DNA of 64,000 nucleotides from Rhyzopertha dominica (Eukaryota; Arthropoda; Insecta; Coleoptera; Bostrichidae). The notes under the pieces are model-generated. The model was not told the origin of the DNA. It did no database searches and saw only the letters and a list, made by a program, of their open reading frames with translations. The position numbers were made by a program, and so were the translations under genes. Positions 45,740-59,872 of the stretch are shown here, one piece after another. Positions within the stretch are counted from its first letter, which is position 1. The number at the start of each line of letters is the position of its first letter. The DNA lies in the NCBI GenBank assembly GCA_025024175.1, contig QCXZ01000041.1, positions 30,375,786-30,439,785 on the forward strand, written 5' to 3'.

Positions 45740-47470
45740 AAATTTTATTGATGCACATAAGCTTGCCTATATATCCATTGAGTTTTATACAGTGTTTATG
45801 TCATCAAAGGTATGGAGTTCTATTGGATTGCTATTCTTCTCCAAACCTCTTTAGATTATGATATCTATACTAATCTAACCCTAAGTATAAATTAAGTTTA
45901 TAATAAATGCTTGTCTCTACTTCTACCAGAAAAATAAAAGAAAGCTACTTTGCAGAATTGCCAAGTCATGAATACTCCCATCACATTTATATCATTGACA
46001 TTGCAGAATAGATAGGAGAGAAAAGGAACACAGCAGCGGATGAAGTGCCGCTCTTTACTTTTCTAATAATCAGATGTGACTTCAATTTAGTGATTCAAGT
46101 AGGTAACTTTTATAGAAACGTTTAAAGGTAAGAATGGACATTGATCTCGAGGACGTTGGGAGCCCATTAATTATTATTTTGGTTACGTTGTAGATGAATG
46201 ACCTTTCGTAAAGGGCAGATCTATGTCGAGTAATCGTAAGGGCGTCCTCCCTTCTCATATTCAGTTTATGATTATCAGTTCTGTATTTAATTTTATTATA
46301 GAGGTAGGGTCGGAACTTATGAATGAGTAATCTGTGATAGAGAACAGCAGCATGAAGCTTCCTACGATTTTTCATATTAAGCCAACGTGCACTATTCAGA
46401 GTGTGGGATACTCTCTCATATTTCCTTATTCCGAAAATAAATCTGAGGCAGCTATTTTGTATCCTCTGAATGCGCTGAGCACTCTTAGCCGTCAGACAGG
46501 GCCCATAGACATAGTAACAATGATTAAACTGTGAAAGAACTAGTGAATCACATAAGAGCATTTTAATCTTTTTTGTTAAAAAATGCCTGTGGGTGTATAT
46601 TAATTTAAGTTTGGTATAAGCCTTACGGAGCATAAAATTAACGTAACTAGTAATTCTTAAATTACTATCAATAATCACGCCTACATTTTTCCCTCACATA
46701 CATTCCTCAATGGATCATTCCTGTTCATAATCGCAATATCATTTAAGGTTGAGCCACCAAAATATATATATGACGATTTAATGGTATTAAGACAAAGCTT
46801 ATGCTTATGCGATGTATCAGCAGGGCTATTTAAATTCTCATCAATTACCTGCGCAGCATCGGGCACTTCATTTTTATAAAGAATGGTAAAGTTGCGTGTC
46901 GTCAGCATACATTTGAATTTCACAGTTCTTTGACGAGTCGACAAAATTTTATGTATACAGAGTATATATTAACCGACCCAATTTGGAGCCCTGTGGAATA
47001 CCACGTTTATCTCGGCTTTTTCTGATATTATTCCTTCGTATACTACCTGATGTGTTCTACCCTTTAAGTAATTTCTAAATATTATTATAGCAGATTCGTC
47101 CAAGCCAACGTAATGAGCATTGGCAAAAAATAATTCATGATTAATCATATCAAAAGCTTTTGTATAATTTAGAAGCAGCAACACTCCAAGCCTTAGATTA
47201 TCCAGGGCAGAAATAATATCATCCATAGTATTAAGCAAGGCAGTGCCGCAACTAAATCTTGCTCTAAATCCCGATTGAATTGGAGGAAGCAGGTCGTACA
47301 TATCTATATGTTAACGCAACTGCACCTCCATGGCTTTTTCCAAAACCTTCGACAATGCCGGTAATATGGTAATAGGTCGCAGTTCCTTAACTTTTTTTGG
47401 AGTATCTGTTTTAATAGGTAGAGGAGTAATTCTTCTTCTGGAACAGCAACTTTTACCAACAAATATTAGG
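45740..47470 (-). mobile_element. Jockey/CR1-like LINE, 5'-truncated, best preserved retroelement here
   Basis: The minus-strand RT domain reads LPIKTDTPKKVKELRPI, ILPALSKVLEKAMEVQL, then after one stop PPIQSGFRARFSCGTALLN and LNYTKAFDMINHELF (the LDxxKAFDxxxH block). It continues with RGIPQGSKLG and EIQMYADDTQLYHS with the catalytic YADD intact (46898-46909). A 198-codon open stretch (46082-46678) covers the thumb and C-terminal tail, including IDSNLRITSYVN, LVLSQFNHCYYVYGP and IQRIQNSCLRFIFGIRK. Three or more frameshifts and stops separate the pieces, so it is inactive. A 3' untranslated stretch with AATAAA leads to the (TTA)n tail. The endonuclease domain is missing at the 5' end. Confidence 0.85.
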
Positions 47471-47745
47471 TTTTAATAGTTAATGCTATTTTGCCTGCGC
47501 TATACAAAAGGCGGGTAAGCTTCTAGGTCATTATAGAATAGTCATAATTCCGAAATAAAATCCATGATGTAGTTTGAAATCAATGAGTGTACTCGGATAT
47601 CCCAATTTATAAGTAAAACAACATTATTGAATTAATGAATTAATGAACTCAACGCAGTTTACACAAAACCAGCGTTTACGAGTAGTGGTTATAGTAGGAA
47701 GGTAAAAAGGAGTTGCAGTACGGACCGTTACGCGGGGCGGAAATA
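47471..47745. other. Short unassigned spacer between LINE and TIR element
   Basis: Nothing recognisable. Confidence 0.4.
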
Positions 47746-47749
47746 TTAA

Positions 47750-48602
47750 TTACATCCACATCCAACGGACGTATCGCGAAAGAAAATTTCAAAAATTTTT
47801 ATTTGCTCATTCACTTTAAAATGGTCGAAGACGCAAAAAAACCAAATTTGAGCAAAAAAAAAAAATTCGTGTCTATGTGTCTGTGTGTCTGTGATATTGT
47901 TTGTGGACACGATAACTTTCGAAAGACTTAATATATGAACTTGAAATTTGACAAACGTATAAATCTCAACTACCCAAAGCGACCTATTGTTTGTGGAGTA
48001 AGTAGGGTATGGGTAGGGGGGCGAAATTGGGGGGTAACTAAACTTTTTGCAAATTTTTATTTTTTTATTATTTTTTTTCGTTTTAGTATGTGATTAGTAG
48101 TATTACTGCGAGTATTATTCGTTCTTATAAATTTTCGGTGCAGCAAACTGTTTAGAAGATATTAGCAAAAAAGCGACACTTAAAGAAAACGGTTTTTCCT
48201 AAATATCTCCGAATATATTTAATATATTCAAAAAATGAAGTTACCATCAGATAGGAAATAAAATTTCTCACAAAAAGTGTCTTAGAAAATTTATTCTGAA
48301 TTTTTATATTTTCGAAATATTTCCAGAAAAACCTATTTTGGCCCCTGCTCGTGCGATTTTGGTATTATATAGAAAATTAAATTTCTGATCAGAAAGCACT
48401 CTTGTAATTTTTTTGTTAAGTTAATAATTTTCTAGTTATTTGGAAAAAACCGATTTTAAAATTTATATATTTTTGCTAATATCACGTGGATTGTCTTAGA
48501 AAAAAATGTGTAGAGAAAAGAAATGCTCAAAACCTGACTACTGTTCGTATAGTATAAGAAATAAAAACTTTAATATCATTTTGACAATTGGATGTGGAAG
48601 TA
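47750..48602. mobile_element. TIR element family F1, copy 2
   Basis: Second copy of the 37.6-38.4 kb element, same orientation, starting ATTACATCCACATCCAACGG and ending GACAATTGGATGTGGAAG. It differs by small insertions, including a GTGTCTGTGTGTCTGTG patch near 47870. Non-coding. Confidence 0.7.
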
Positions 48603-48629
48603 TTGATTCAATTTGCAGCGGTTTTTTGG

Positions 48630-50749
48630 TAGATTTTCTTCAAAACGGTTTAAAGAATTAAAGAATCACCCAAATGATTTATGAATTTACAATGGGCATG
48701 CAAACCCATTAGTTTTTTTTTAATTGTTGATCTTGGCCAGGTGACACCTAGTGCATTCAATGGAATCGCTCTCGGGTTTAACAAAAGCTGATACGTTTTA
48801 TTTGAGGAAATGAAGATCCGTAATTCATTAAAATTTTAATATAGAAACTGATTACAACATTATTTAGCTTTTGCTACACACTGCTCTAAAAATTTAACGC
48901 ACCACTTAATATTTTAACAAAGTAACGCATTGTTTAAATAATCTGTAAGGTAGTTTATGGGATTTCAGAAGACCTGTCTTTTAGGTAGACAACCATAATG
49001 AAGGATGAATAAGAAATTTCTTATTTTACTACTTTTAGCAGTTACTGCTGGCAACAGCTAATATATTTTTTGTCCAAATAGGTCACAGCAGAGTTATTAA
49101 CGGATACGAGTTAGGCAAAGGCACATGCTCAGGTGCGACTTTCGTGATTGCTCGATATGTTTTTTATTACTTGTAACTTCTCACCACACCAAGAAACAAA
49201 TTGCAGCTCCGCCAAAACTCAATGCAAATGCAGAAGACGTTTTCGTGCTTAATGAATTGCGACCGTCATGCTCGTTGACATACAAATGCACTGATAAAGC
49301 AATACTTGTTAATACCAATAAATATTAATACATCATGCTAAGAGAAACTCTCGCATTTATTTTTTACGTATGAGCCATACTAATTAGCATTATATACGTC
49401 TCGGTTAACACCCTAAGATTGCTGTTACACTGTCCTATTTTTGCAATAAACCAGCATGTATTACTAGTCAGTAGCGAGTGTTTGAAATTCTGTAATTAAA
49501 ATGCAGTATAGATGATTTGTGCCATTGCCTACTCGCTTATTGATTGATTGCATTTAATCTGTTTTTGAACATATTGACACCATATTTGATTTATTTATAT
49601 TATAAAGGAGATACAACTTGTAGACGCCGTTTTACTGATATACACAGATCGTATTTGCAGAATAGCGTAAACCTAGTGTGCACAGATGTTATAAAGCTAG
49701 TAACAGAAACCATTTTTTCGCAAGCTGAAGTCAGGGTGGGCATATATGTCTTTGTTGCATATGCCCAAGGCATTGCCAGAAACGATCGTTCGCCATTTTA
49801 TTGGTGTCTGAAAAAAAACTTGCTGATTTATTAATTTTTTTCTTTTTTTTGTATTTCTAGAAACAATTTCTGTAACACATTTCTGGACACGCTGTCTGAC
49901 AAGGCATGTCAACTACAGCAATATTCTACAATATCAAAAAGTTTTCCCGAAACAAAAGCAGTGATGTAACACGCAATTCAGGAACAAATTAATTCAATTC
50001 ACGGCAAGCTTCCGGTGGCGTAGATTCTTTATTTTTATTAGCTAGATATCCTGGGTACATGCTGATGCTCCACTACTGATTGATGTTAGTTACCAACATT
50101 TCGATAAATATCGTTAGTATTTTGCTCGTTTTGAACATAGTTTGACCAAAGTCCAAAGCAACGAATAATTGAAAGTTCAGGGTAGTTTATGGAGAGAGTA
50201 TTCAGTGGTTCAATTTCTGTAATTTCTGCTCGTGATTCGCTCCACGTTTCTAAATTTTCAACATTACTTGGCTACCTCAAACGGAAAAATGTTAGTTATA
50301 AACAAAAAAGGCAGGTGTATTTATAAATAGGTAGCAATGATATTAGGAATATCAGGAGCATGCCGTATGGAAGAGCTCTACGAAAACAAAAACTAATATT
50401 CAATGAACATTTACTGTTACAAGCAAGGAGAATTGAAATATTCATTACTCAGAATTTACCGCAAGTATGTCAACTTTCAGCCAACAAACAAAAAATCTTC
50501 GTCGGCTATAGCCGCGTATTAGAAACTACAAATTATAGACATCACTTATTTGGCTTAGTTGCCGCCATCTTAGCGGATAGAGGTGTAGATGGGGGATAAA
50601 AATTCTCTTTCCTTGCCGAAAGCTACGTCGAAGGTGTCCTTCTAAACATATTGCAGTATACAGGAAAAATCTTCACGATAATGACCTCACATCATCCTGC
50701 AAGATTTCTGAATCATGCGTATAGAACCATTACCTCCTACTGCAGCTAC
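48630..50749. other. Unassigned DNA
   Basis: Open frames at 49125-49328, 49544-49834 and 50360-50599 (plus) and 49697-49912 (minus) have no recognisable domain. Confidence 0.35.
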
Positions 50750-51433
50750 TACAGGGTTTCTATAAATGATTCATGCATCTAGGGCGCTTATGGAAATTAT
50801 CGGTTAAATCAGTTTGCCGCCTCTCAGGAAGGTGAACACAATAATTGGTTTGACGTATATATTATTTGATATTTTAATATGAGAAAACGCGTAGAAGTTT
50901 GTAATTTCAACATATTCTGTAGTGTTTTGTGCAATATTCAACTTTGAGGTTGCAGAAAGCTCACATTTCGGAGCTGTTGGGTGACACGGTTTCGTATAAC
51001 TTTTAGGTTATGTATCGTATTTATGAGGTTATGGCTATACAGTAAGTCTGTTACATAATTATACTATGATGAACTGAAAGATGCTTTTAGCATGCCGCAA
51101 TGGTAAAATTCACAAAGTAAGTGGTAGTAACATACTACACAAAGCTTTCACAGTGCAAGGGTGTAGACTGTAGAGGTTACCACAAGCCTACTATACCAAT
51201 AATTATTCTTACTTCTTACCTTTGAAAGAAAAATAGATCCGTAAGTTGTTGGAAAGTTTTTATAGCCATCAATTTGGTGACTGTAACTTGATCTGCAACC
51301 TTCAGAACTATCTTGCTCATTGATATTCAGTAATCGCCATGCATGTTGTAGCTTGGCAGCAGTTATAAAGAAGCGGCACAGAGAATTCAGATATCAACGC
51401 AGCCCGCATCGCATAAATCATATATAGAAAAAA
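50750..51433. mobile_element. CAGGGTTTC element, copy A
   Basis: Starts TA|CAGGGTTTCTATAAATGATT at 50752. The right end is decayed (ATATATAGAAAA near 51430). It aligns along its length with copies B and C: blocks GGCGCTTATGGAAATTATCG, GTTTGCCGCCTCTCAGG, TAGTGTTTTGTGCAAT, TAACTTGATCTGCAACCTTC and GCGGCAC. TA flank plus CAGGG termini suggest a mariner/Tc1-type non-autonomous element. No coding capacity. Confidence 0.68.
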
Positions 51434-52673
51434 GCTAGTTCAACTTAAGTGCACCTAGTCAAATTTTTTAAAGCGAATTTTAAAAAACCCATTCTGAATC
51501 TGTACGACGCTAAAAAGTTAAACATTTCTCGATGGTCTATGTATTTGTGGTTTTAGAAAGGTAAGAAAATTACTTTCCGTTTTGTTAGCCTTAAGCACAA
51601 CCTTAACCAGTAACGCATATCCTACTGTCTTAGAAACACGTATAAGTGAATTGGGCTTGATGTATGTATTTTTCAGTGCCTTTCAGTTGTAACATGATAC
51701 AGAACGTACGAAGACAAGCACTGTTTAAGGAATACTGAAGGTCGTTTTAGAACCGTGTAAATAATTTACACAGATCTTTAACGTTGCACTCACCGTACGT
51801 CGTATAATCGTTATCAGGGTTTTGTATTCAGACAACGCTGTAATTAATGTTGAGTGAATCGAAAATTCCAAGTCATAATTTAGTAACTTCTAACACATTA
51901 ATTCCACTTAGCTGGATGTGACGAATTTGGTAAACGTGTTTCTAATGGAAGATTTTCCGATCATTTACAATCGTTATGCAGATTTAACTAACGCGTATTC
52001 CACAAACAAATTTTAAAGGAACTCAAAATACAAAATACGCAGTTTGACTGACAAATACCCAGTACTTACAATCGGAGCGCTCGTTAACCGGTTAATTACA
52101 AATGTACGAATCCGTTTAAATTAAATGAAGCAACAGTGTTATAATTGCCGATCCGCAAATAGCAAGGATGGGAAAGACAGGTGTAAAAGGACCGGTCCGT
52201 GCGTGCCAATCTGCCAAAATACCAGTTCACATGTACTTACGTAATTACGAACTTGTGCCTTCCACACATGAATTAATCCCAGTTACATTCTCGAAAATAT
52301 CGTGTGGCCCGTTTTCCTCGTTTTCTGCGCTACTAAACGTGATGTGTCAAATGGACCTTTATCGAACTACTCTTCCCTATGCTCTAAACTCTAAACACGC
52401 AAATGTCTCGTCAATATTCAATATGTCCGTTTAAGACTAAAACAGCTAATGTTTGAATAGCTTTTAAGGAAGCTCTTGAAATTAGTAGTAGGTTTTACAC
52501 TATATTTATAAGTCTTAAGTGACCGAGATATGCTGAAGCGATGAAAAAAAAGTACTGGACCGGTAGGTGATCCAAAGTGCATTATTTAAAATATATACTG
52601 AGGTAATAAGCTTAATAAAAATAATAAGACAAAACTGTAATTACCCAAAAGACTAAAACCTTGACTCAATACA
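51434..52673. other. Unassigned DNA between copies A and B
   Basis: An 88-codon plus frame (52168-52434) has no recognisable domain. Confidence 0.35.
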
Positions 52674-53430
52674 TACAGGGTCTCTTTAAATGATTATTTC
52701 ATACAGGGGCTTTTGGAAATTACGGGTTAAATCAATTTGCCACCTCTCAGGCAAGTGAACATGACTATTGCTTCGACAGATACTTGTCATCTGTCGACTT
52801 TCGAATTATTTGGTATAATTTTACGTGTGGGAGTATGTAGTTTCAACATAAGCTCTAGTGTTTTATGGGATAATTAACTTTATTGATTGAAGAAAGCTCA
52901 GATTTCGGAACTGCGGACTGACACGTTTTGGTATAACTTTTAGGTTATGTATCGTGAGGTTGTGATTACAGCAAGCGCGTTAAATTGCGCTGTGAAACTC
53001 TGATGAACAAAAGATGTTTTTAGCCTGCTGCAGTGGTAAAATTTATAGTTAGGTTAAGTGGCAGTGACGCTAACTGTATTTCCGAGGTACATGGTATTTT
53101 ACGGAGATGATTACTAACATAAAATGTTAAATAGTGGTACTGCAGTGCCAGTTACAAAAGAAGTGCAAATATTGAAATAACAAAAATGATTGAGACTGGC
53201 TGCGTAAGCTTTCTAATTAGCGGAAAAAAAGGTTATGAAGTACGTAGTTGAGTATGTTGTGTAGCTTGTTGAAAAATCTTTGTAAAACCATCAATTTTGA
53301 GACCATACAATTTGTCCGCATTCTTCATTATAGTATATGACAGTTGACAGCATGTTGTGTTTATTGTACCTTGGAAGAAGTTACAAAAAGGCGGCACAAA
53401 GAATTCAGAATCATTTATAGAAACCCCGGA
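52674..53430. mobile_element. CAGGGTTTC element, copy B
   Basis: Starts TA|CAGGGTCTCTTTAAATG at 52676 and ends CATTTATAGAAACCCCG near 53428, so both inverted ends can be seen. It is the most diverged copy in its centre. It carries an open minus frame (53233-53451) of 72 codons that overlaps the end; I see no transposase motif in it. Confidence 0.65.
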
Positions 53431-56400
53431 AGTAAATTTAAAGAATGTCATAATACACAGGATATTTCCAANGTCATGTGAAATACTGTTGTGANCGATT
53501 CGATTCGTGATTTAGTTTAAAGGCTAAGAGTTCCTATAGACATACGCGATAAGTAAGATTTGTCGTTAATGACTTACAGGGTGTTGAATTTTTTTCTAAT
53601 AAGCAAGCTCCAAGTGAAATTAATTGGTCAAGTCAATAATTCACAAAACCAATACAAAAGGAACATATTTATTCTAAATGTCCAAATAACCGCTTACCAT
53701 GTTCTACTTGAAACGTTTACTAACCTGGAACTGTTATAGAAATATTATTGGATGACTTACACCTGAGAGATATCCACAACTCGGGATCAAGTTCTTTAAA
53801 TTACCGACGAATTTTCACAAATGTTAATTACAAAACCATTTGAAATATTCCAAAAGAAAACATTGTATCAATATCATATTCGCTTAATTTGTACAGATGA
53901 AGCCGCAGCTTCCCAAGACATGGCATTATGAATTTCCATAATAACATGGGTTGCCCTCGAAGTCATCTGATTAAATCCTTTACAATGCAATTACTTCTAT
54001 TAAAGTAATAAACGCAGTATATATTTCAGTATTCAAGTTAAAACAACGTAAGCAATTTATATACACACACTCTTTAGAAAAAGGTAAAAGGACGCTGGAA
54101 CGTTTTGCAGTGGAAATGTAAACCAAGAAAATATCACTTTTTCGCTTGAAACCTGTATTTTGTAGGATCTCTTGCATCTATAGGATGTGACTAGGTAAAA
54201 GAGGAAGGAACGCTTTGGCCAAGAGGTGAATAAGCATAGATTTATGAAAACATAAGTGCATAATAATATATACACAACTTTAACACAATCCTGCATAACG
54301 ACGAGAAGGCAGAGTAAACTGTACCTACTTTGATATTGATAATGTTCCAAATATGACAGAAAGGGTTTGATTATTTTGTCACAACAAAAATGATAATAAT
54401 AGAGTACAATGCGTTCTCCAATGTAATAGTTGACGAAATCCTGTTTAGCTGCAAATGTAAAATATCATTTTTTTGAGGTCATCATCTTTAGATTGTAGCT
54501 AAATACACCCTAATTTGGTTCCTAGCTCCCTGACCTAACCAAATAAATTTATCGTTTTAGGGCTACAATAAGTATTCAACTACCCCTGAAGACATGAAAA
54601 GAAGAAGCCAGAATGCATTCAGAGAAGTGTCTCAAATATGCTCCAGAACGTGTGGAGTAGAGAAACTGAATTTGCTGTTTTGTCGCACTCATTCTTTGTC
54701 TACTTTAACGTTTAACCCAAAGTTGTGCAAGTCTCTATTTTAAAACATGCCAGCATTTGATCAGAAAATATTGCCATTTCTAAGATTTATAATTCGTGAG
54801 GAAATGTGATGTTACGATTTTAGTAGTCCTTATAAAAACTAAATACTGCATAAGAAATCAGCACTTTTTAAGAACTAGAACAAGAAAACTTGTTTTTATC
54901 AGCCAATGGTGAAATAATATATTTACATAGTTCTATTCGAAGAAATAAAGGTATTTGTGTTCGTAAGTTTCTAAATTAAAAAACTCATAAAACAAATATT
55001 TTCAGTTGTCATTCCTTATCGAACATTGTCACACACAGTTCGCTAGAATGTAGTGACTGACCAAATAATATAGAACCAAGATATACCTATAGATGTTCCT
55101 CGTTGTGACCCGAAACTTTCGTTCATTTTTACACGGTTATAAAAAGTTTACTAATGAATTCGCGAACCTTTTATGGCTCGTTTAAGAAAATTTTATTGCC
55201 CTTACGGTAGAACTTATGATTGGCCGGTCGATGGGTTTTTAAGAGGAAGAAGTGTTTCGTGTAATTGATACGTTCCGCGGATTGGACCATCACTGCGGTA
55301 GATTTATTTATGGGTTACACCTGCCACCGAAAGCTGAACAATTTTACAATAGAAAGTTATCGAAACATTGACATGGTCCTGTTTGCATGCCCACTATAGG
55401 GTTAATTCAAATGAATGGGATGTTGAGCTTATACTTAGTATTATACTGTTTATGTTTGTGAATTGCTACGCGTGTAGGTTCGAAAAAAACGTACTTTTAA
55501 ATTAACTTTGTTCATTTACGCACTACTATAGCGAAATACATTAAAATTCCAAAGCTACTAGATCAATACATTGCTATTACAACACCAAAAAAATTAACTA
55601 CTATTCAAAGCAATATACTTCACTATAGTCTAAAACACTTTGCGTTCTCTTTTTAGCGCTCTTATATGGAAGGTTTCGAGCTTTGTAATTGGCCTAGTGC
55701 ACTCTATCACCTTCGAGAACCTTCGCTCAATCGATAAATAGGAACATCATCTGTCTGTCTGGTTGCCTAATTCGAAGACGCTGAGTTCCCCACATCATAA
55801 CGGTATATTTATATTTGATGTGATGCCTGGATTAATTGGACTATATCATATTAGTGTATCAGAATGTTTGCTTTGTAAATGTTAAGAAAGTTATCCAGAA
55901 ACTTGACCAAATGCACACTGGCGGTACATTTTAGGTTACGCATTGTTTACTGGATGATTTGGCACAGAGATAACCTGCTAAAGGTGAATTGCTGGCGATG
56001 GATTGCAAGCAGTGTCGCAAAGCTTGCAAACGAATTCATTTTGCAACCAATAATACATTTGTAGTGAAACTTCCTAAAAAAACAGTGCAATTTATAATTT
56101 AACAAATAAACGCACATTTAAATTAGAGCGTATTTTATTTTGCTACCTACCTCTAGATTATAGGATTGAATAGTAGATTTGTTTCAATTGTCTTGCAATT
56201 TGTTTATATATGTGTCTATTATTATTATTGTTCACACATCCTAAAATAATTCTGCTAGTTTATATGAAAAATTAAGTAAAATGATTCACTTTACAGTTAT
56301 GTCCATATACCTAAAATTGGTTGTAGAAGATCCAATCGATTGGTATTCTCGAGTAGTTATAAAAGTTTGGAACATTCAGTATTTAAAAGGCTGAATTATG

Positions 56401-56759
56401 ATTTTAAATTAAAGTAATATATACATAGTTATATGTGAAACCGACAGGACAAAGATAACCTGGATGAATCCGATAAAAACAACCAGCAATTGCTACATCG
56501 ACCACAAAAGAATCTATTTTTATCTAATCTTAAGGAGCTGTGGTAGAATATCTTGTAAAATACAACTTTCTGTAATAGTTATTTATATTACAAAGGAGAA
56601 AAGCAGGTATAATAATTGCTCTCACGACTTTGACAGAAAGTAGATTTTTCTACCCTAATTTCATGGAGGAAAGTGACCTTTTATACCTCCACATTGATGT
56701 AGCAATTTTACTTACTTCATTTATCAAAATTACAATAAAAATAAGTATAAACTTTTTTA
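53431..56759. other. Unassigned DNA
   Basis: Overlapping minus frames at 53980-54177 and 54057-54350 and a plus frame at 55879-56064, none recognised. No repeat boundary. Ambiguous bases near 53472 and 53494. Confidence 0.35.
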
Positions 56760-56760
56760 T

Positions 56761-57545
56761 TTAAGGAATACTGCAATCATTGCAACTATTGGATGAAGTA
56801 ACATTTACAGTATAACTATCTAGGTTACTAAATGAAATTGCGTGATGTAAAGAATTAGAAGATTCANTAGAACATCGAGTAGATGAAGACCTAATTTGAT
56901 CAGTATAGATAATTTGATTAGCAGTGCGACACTTCTTTGTTTTTGAAACTTCCAAATATCATTCTGAAAACAGAAGTATTTGCGCCAAAGTATTTTTTCA
57001 ACACGTTAACTTGTACATATATATTTTTTTGTAATTCAGAGAAAAGTCGATTAAGGTTTGTTTTCGCTGCTCGCAGTGACAAATATTTTCTGTATAATTC
57101 GATAGTATTTACTCCGCTGATTGCTCGATTTGTCACAATAAATTCCTGTTGTTGGCGAAACGTCATCAATCGTCATGTGCTTAGTTACCTCCTTGCCACG
57201 CCATGCACCACACATTCCGTTTTATATCATGCCTGCAAAATGTACCTATCTGTTTTTTGGGTCTTTATTTGTAACCAATATTTTGGTGTTTTCAGATTGC
57301 AAGTATTTTGGGATCCTTGTAGATGTTTTTTTTGATAGCCAGCGTACAGCGTCGAATATTTTGACTCAACACTTGATGATTTTGAACCTTTAGATCTATT
57401 TGCAAAATACGCTAAAATGACATCCTCCTTAATTCCTTTTTCGTACCTCTCTCGATGTTTGGGGTAATAAAGCCAGGTATGTCTTATTGGCCCCTTACAA
57501 TATTATTTCCAAAGAGCGTCGTGGAAGATGGAAGACGGAAAAACT
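56761..57545 (-). pseudogene. Run of unrecognised open frames, possible degraded gene or element
   Basis: Three minus-strand open pieces follow each other: about 57515-57270 (contains IRHTWLYYPKHRERYEKG and ILAYFANRSKGSKSSS), 57169-56918 (contains TFRQQQEFIVTNRAISGVNT and LSELQKNIYVQVNVLKKY) and 56955-56761 (contains SKTKKCRTANQIIYTDQI). The amino acid make-up (many K, E, S, N; few simple runs) looks more like real protein than the chance frames around it, but I recognise no family. Stops and frame changes separate the pieces, or introns do. Confidence 0.3.
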
Positions 57546-59872
57546 TTGTAAGGGAATCGCATTTATTTTTGTTTAGAGTGTTTTGCAATAGAAACGAGAA
57601 ACCATGCATATATCAAAAATTATTATTGTTACTCTTAAGGTCTTTTTCTTCGGCCAGTAAACTTCCATCGCGGAAGGAAAATACCCACTTTCCTTCCTTG
57701 TAATAGAAATAACTATTAATCAACAAGTAGGTAAGTGCTATAATAAAAATAAATTCATAAAAGTTGCTCTTGAATATTAGCAAAAATTATTGTTGCAGCA
57801 GTGCATCCACTTTTTTGTATGTCTCCCAAAACGTTGCTGCAGATAATAAATCAGGTATAAGTCGGTGAAATAAGATATGGTAATGTCAGCATCAGTTTAT
57901 TTATGAGTGTGATGGCGGCAAGTGGTAATGAGACATTTGTTGGCTTACCGGTCATATCCAACTGTTATTAAGGAACGGATGTCAAAACGTAGAAGCGCGC
58001 TTAAGGTGATAATTATCGTCGCAGCAGGGTAGCGGTCATCACTTCTTACCACTACCTCATATTATAAATACGATACTGGTAAGGAGCCATGCAACCAGGA
58101 AGACCCACGCAGATAAACAATTAATTTGCGACAGGTAGTAAAGCAGTCACAGCTTTCATCCGAGAGATCGAGAGTTACCAAGCTTGGAGAGAGTAATTTA
58201 TGGACATGGTTGTCAACTAAAAACAAAACATAATCACCGCGTCGCAGTCTCGGCTAAGCTCCATCCTTTATATTCGACATCCCTTCGTACGTAAAACGTA
58301 CGTTACGGTAATCCGAGAAGAACACCGTATAGAAATGGCCATTCATGTCACGGGAGAACGTCAGCTTCCTTTTTATAACTTTTAACTTACCCTTAAACCC
58401 CGTAGCAGACCATCCCCGATATCAATCTCAAATATCTGTTACCATTTATACCCGCCCGAGTTTCTATCGATAAGGCATTCTTTTGTGAATTCGAGCTCCT
58501 CTTCAGTTGCCGATGTCGAACAAGTAAAATCGATGTTTTAGGACCCCCGAGAGTTATTTAATAATTTGGCCCAAATTAGGTAAAACCGTTGATACTGAAC
58601 CGAGATAATGTGTCCGGTAGCGGTAGTTTCTTCATGAGGCTTTTGGGTACGCACGCCGCGGAATGCAGGCGATATTTGAAAAGTGCCAAAAATATATTTT
58701 AATTGGATCTAAACGAATCTCGATTACCTCCGCATCATTTAATACTTTCGGCTGATCAGATGATATGCCAAACCAGATCGTATGAAATATTTGAACACGA
58801 CATCGACACGGGTTTAAAAAGAAAACATTTAAAAAATAATTCTAATGTAACAGCTCTTAAAAATCATGATCAACGACTGTTACAAGAAAACAATACATAC
58901 AAAAGACTGGAAGGATATTTTTATGTACAATAAGCATTGTTACTTTTTTCTGTATAAGTTCATTTTTTTCGTAAGAGGTAACTAGTGTATATTATTTGTG
59001 CACAAAGTACTGTAGTATTTCAATTTTGTTGTATTACTTCTTTTATTGAATGTTGTGGTTGTGGTTACCGCATATTTTCTTTTTCAAAAGGTGGATGAGA
59101 TGCATGTACTTTTGAAAACTAAGGTTTGTTCGCAGTCAAATATCTTTATAGAAAACTTTGAAGAAATAATTAATCAAAAACGGTTGTCAATTTTACTAAA
59201 GAAAGAAATATTTTGTACAAACTTAAAGGAATCTACCGTAAACTGATTATTAATGCGGCAACATTTGGTTAAGATAACTGGTATCAGCCACACTAAGTAC
59301 AAAACTGGGACCAAACACCATTGTTTGTCATTAGTACCGTTTGGAGTTAAGGATTTGGAGCTTCCACCTAACTGGAAGTAAGACTTAGCTTAGACACCAC
59401 TATCTAAGGACAAGTCGTCAGAATAATAGTATCAAGGAAGGCACCATGGGGGTCTTTAATTTAAGTTGTAACCAATATAGTATTGTGAGTAGTTTTTATA
59501 GGTATTTTAGTTAATTTCGTTTGGGATAATCAGTATGTATATACCTATAGTTTTTTAGTTCATAAGAAATTTGTTAAAAATGGCATTGATAAATATTAGT
59601 TTATTTTCGTTCGTAAAATTAATTTAGTTGCGGTCATTGCGTAATTTTTATTAAAATGTTATTTAGTTTTACCGATTCTATTAGTGTTATTTGAGTTTAA
59701 AGTATCTGTCACCAGAGACAGACCTGGTGCAGATTACTGAAAATTGTTAGGAGTCTACTTGGCGGACTATCAGACTAGCTATTCAAATTCTAAGCAGAAA
59801 ACTAGGGTCTAAAATTGAACTCGAAAATTAAAGATTTCGGAGATATTTGCATCATTGTCCAGTGATCATACT
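57546..59872. other. Unassigned DNA
   Basis: Plus frames at 58703-58933 and 59046-59246 are lysine- and asparagine-rich without a known domain. 58000-58680 is somewhat richer in CpG. No repeat boundary. Confidence 0.35.
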
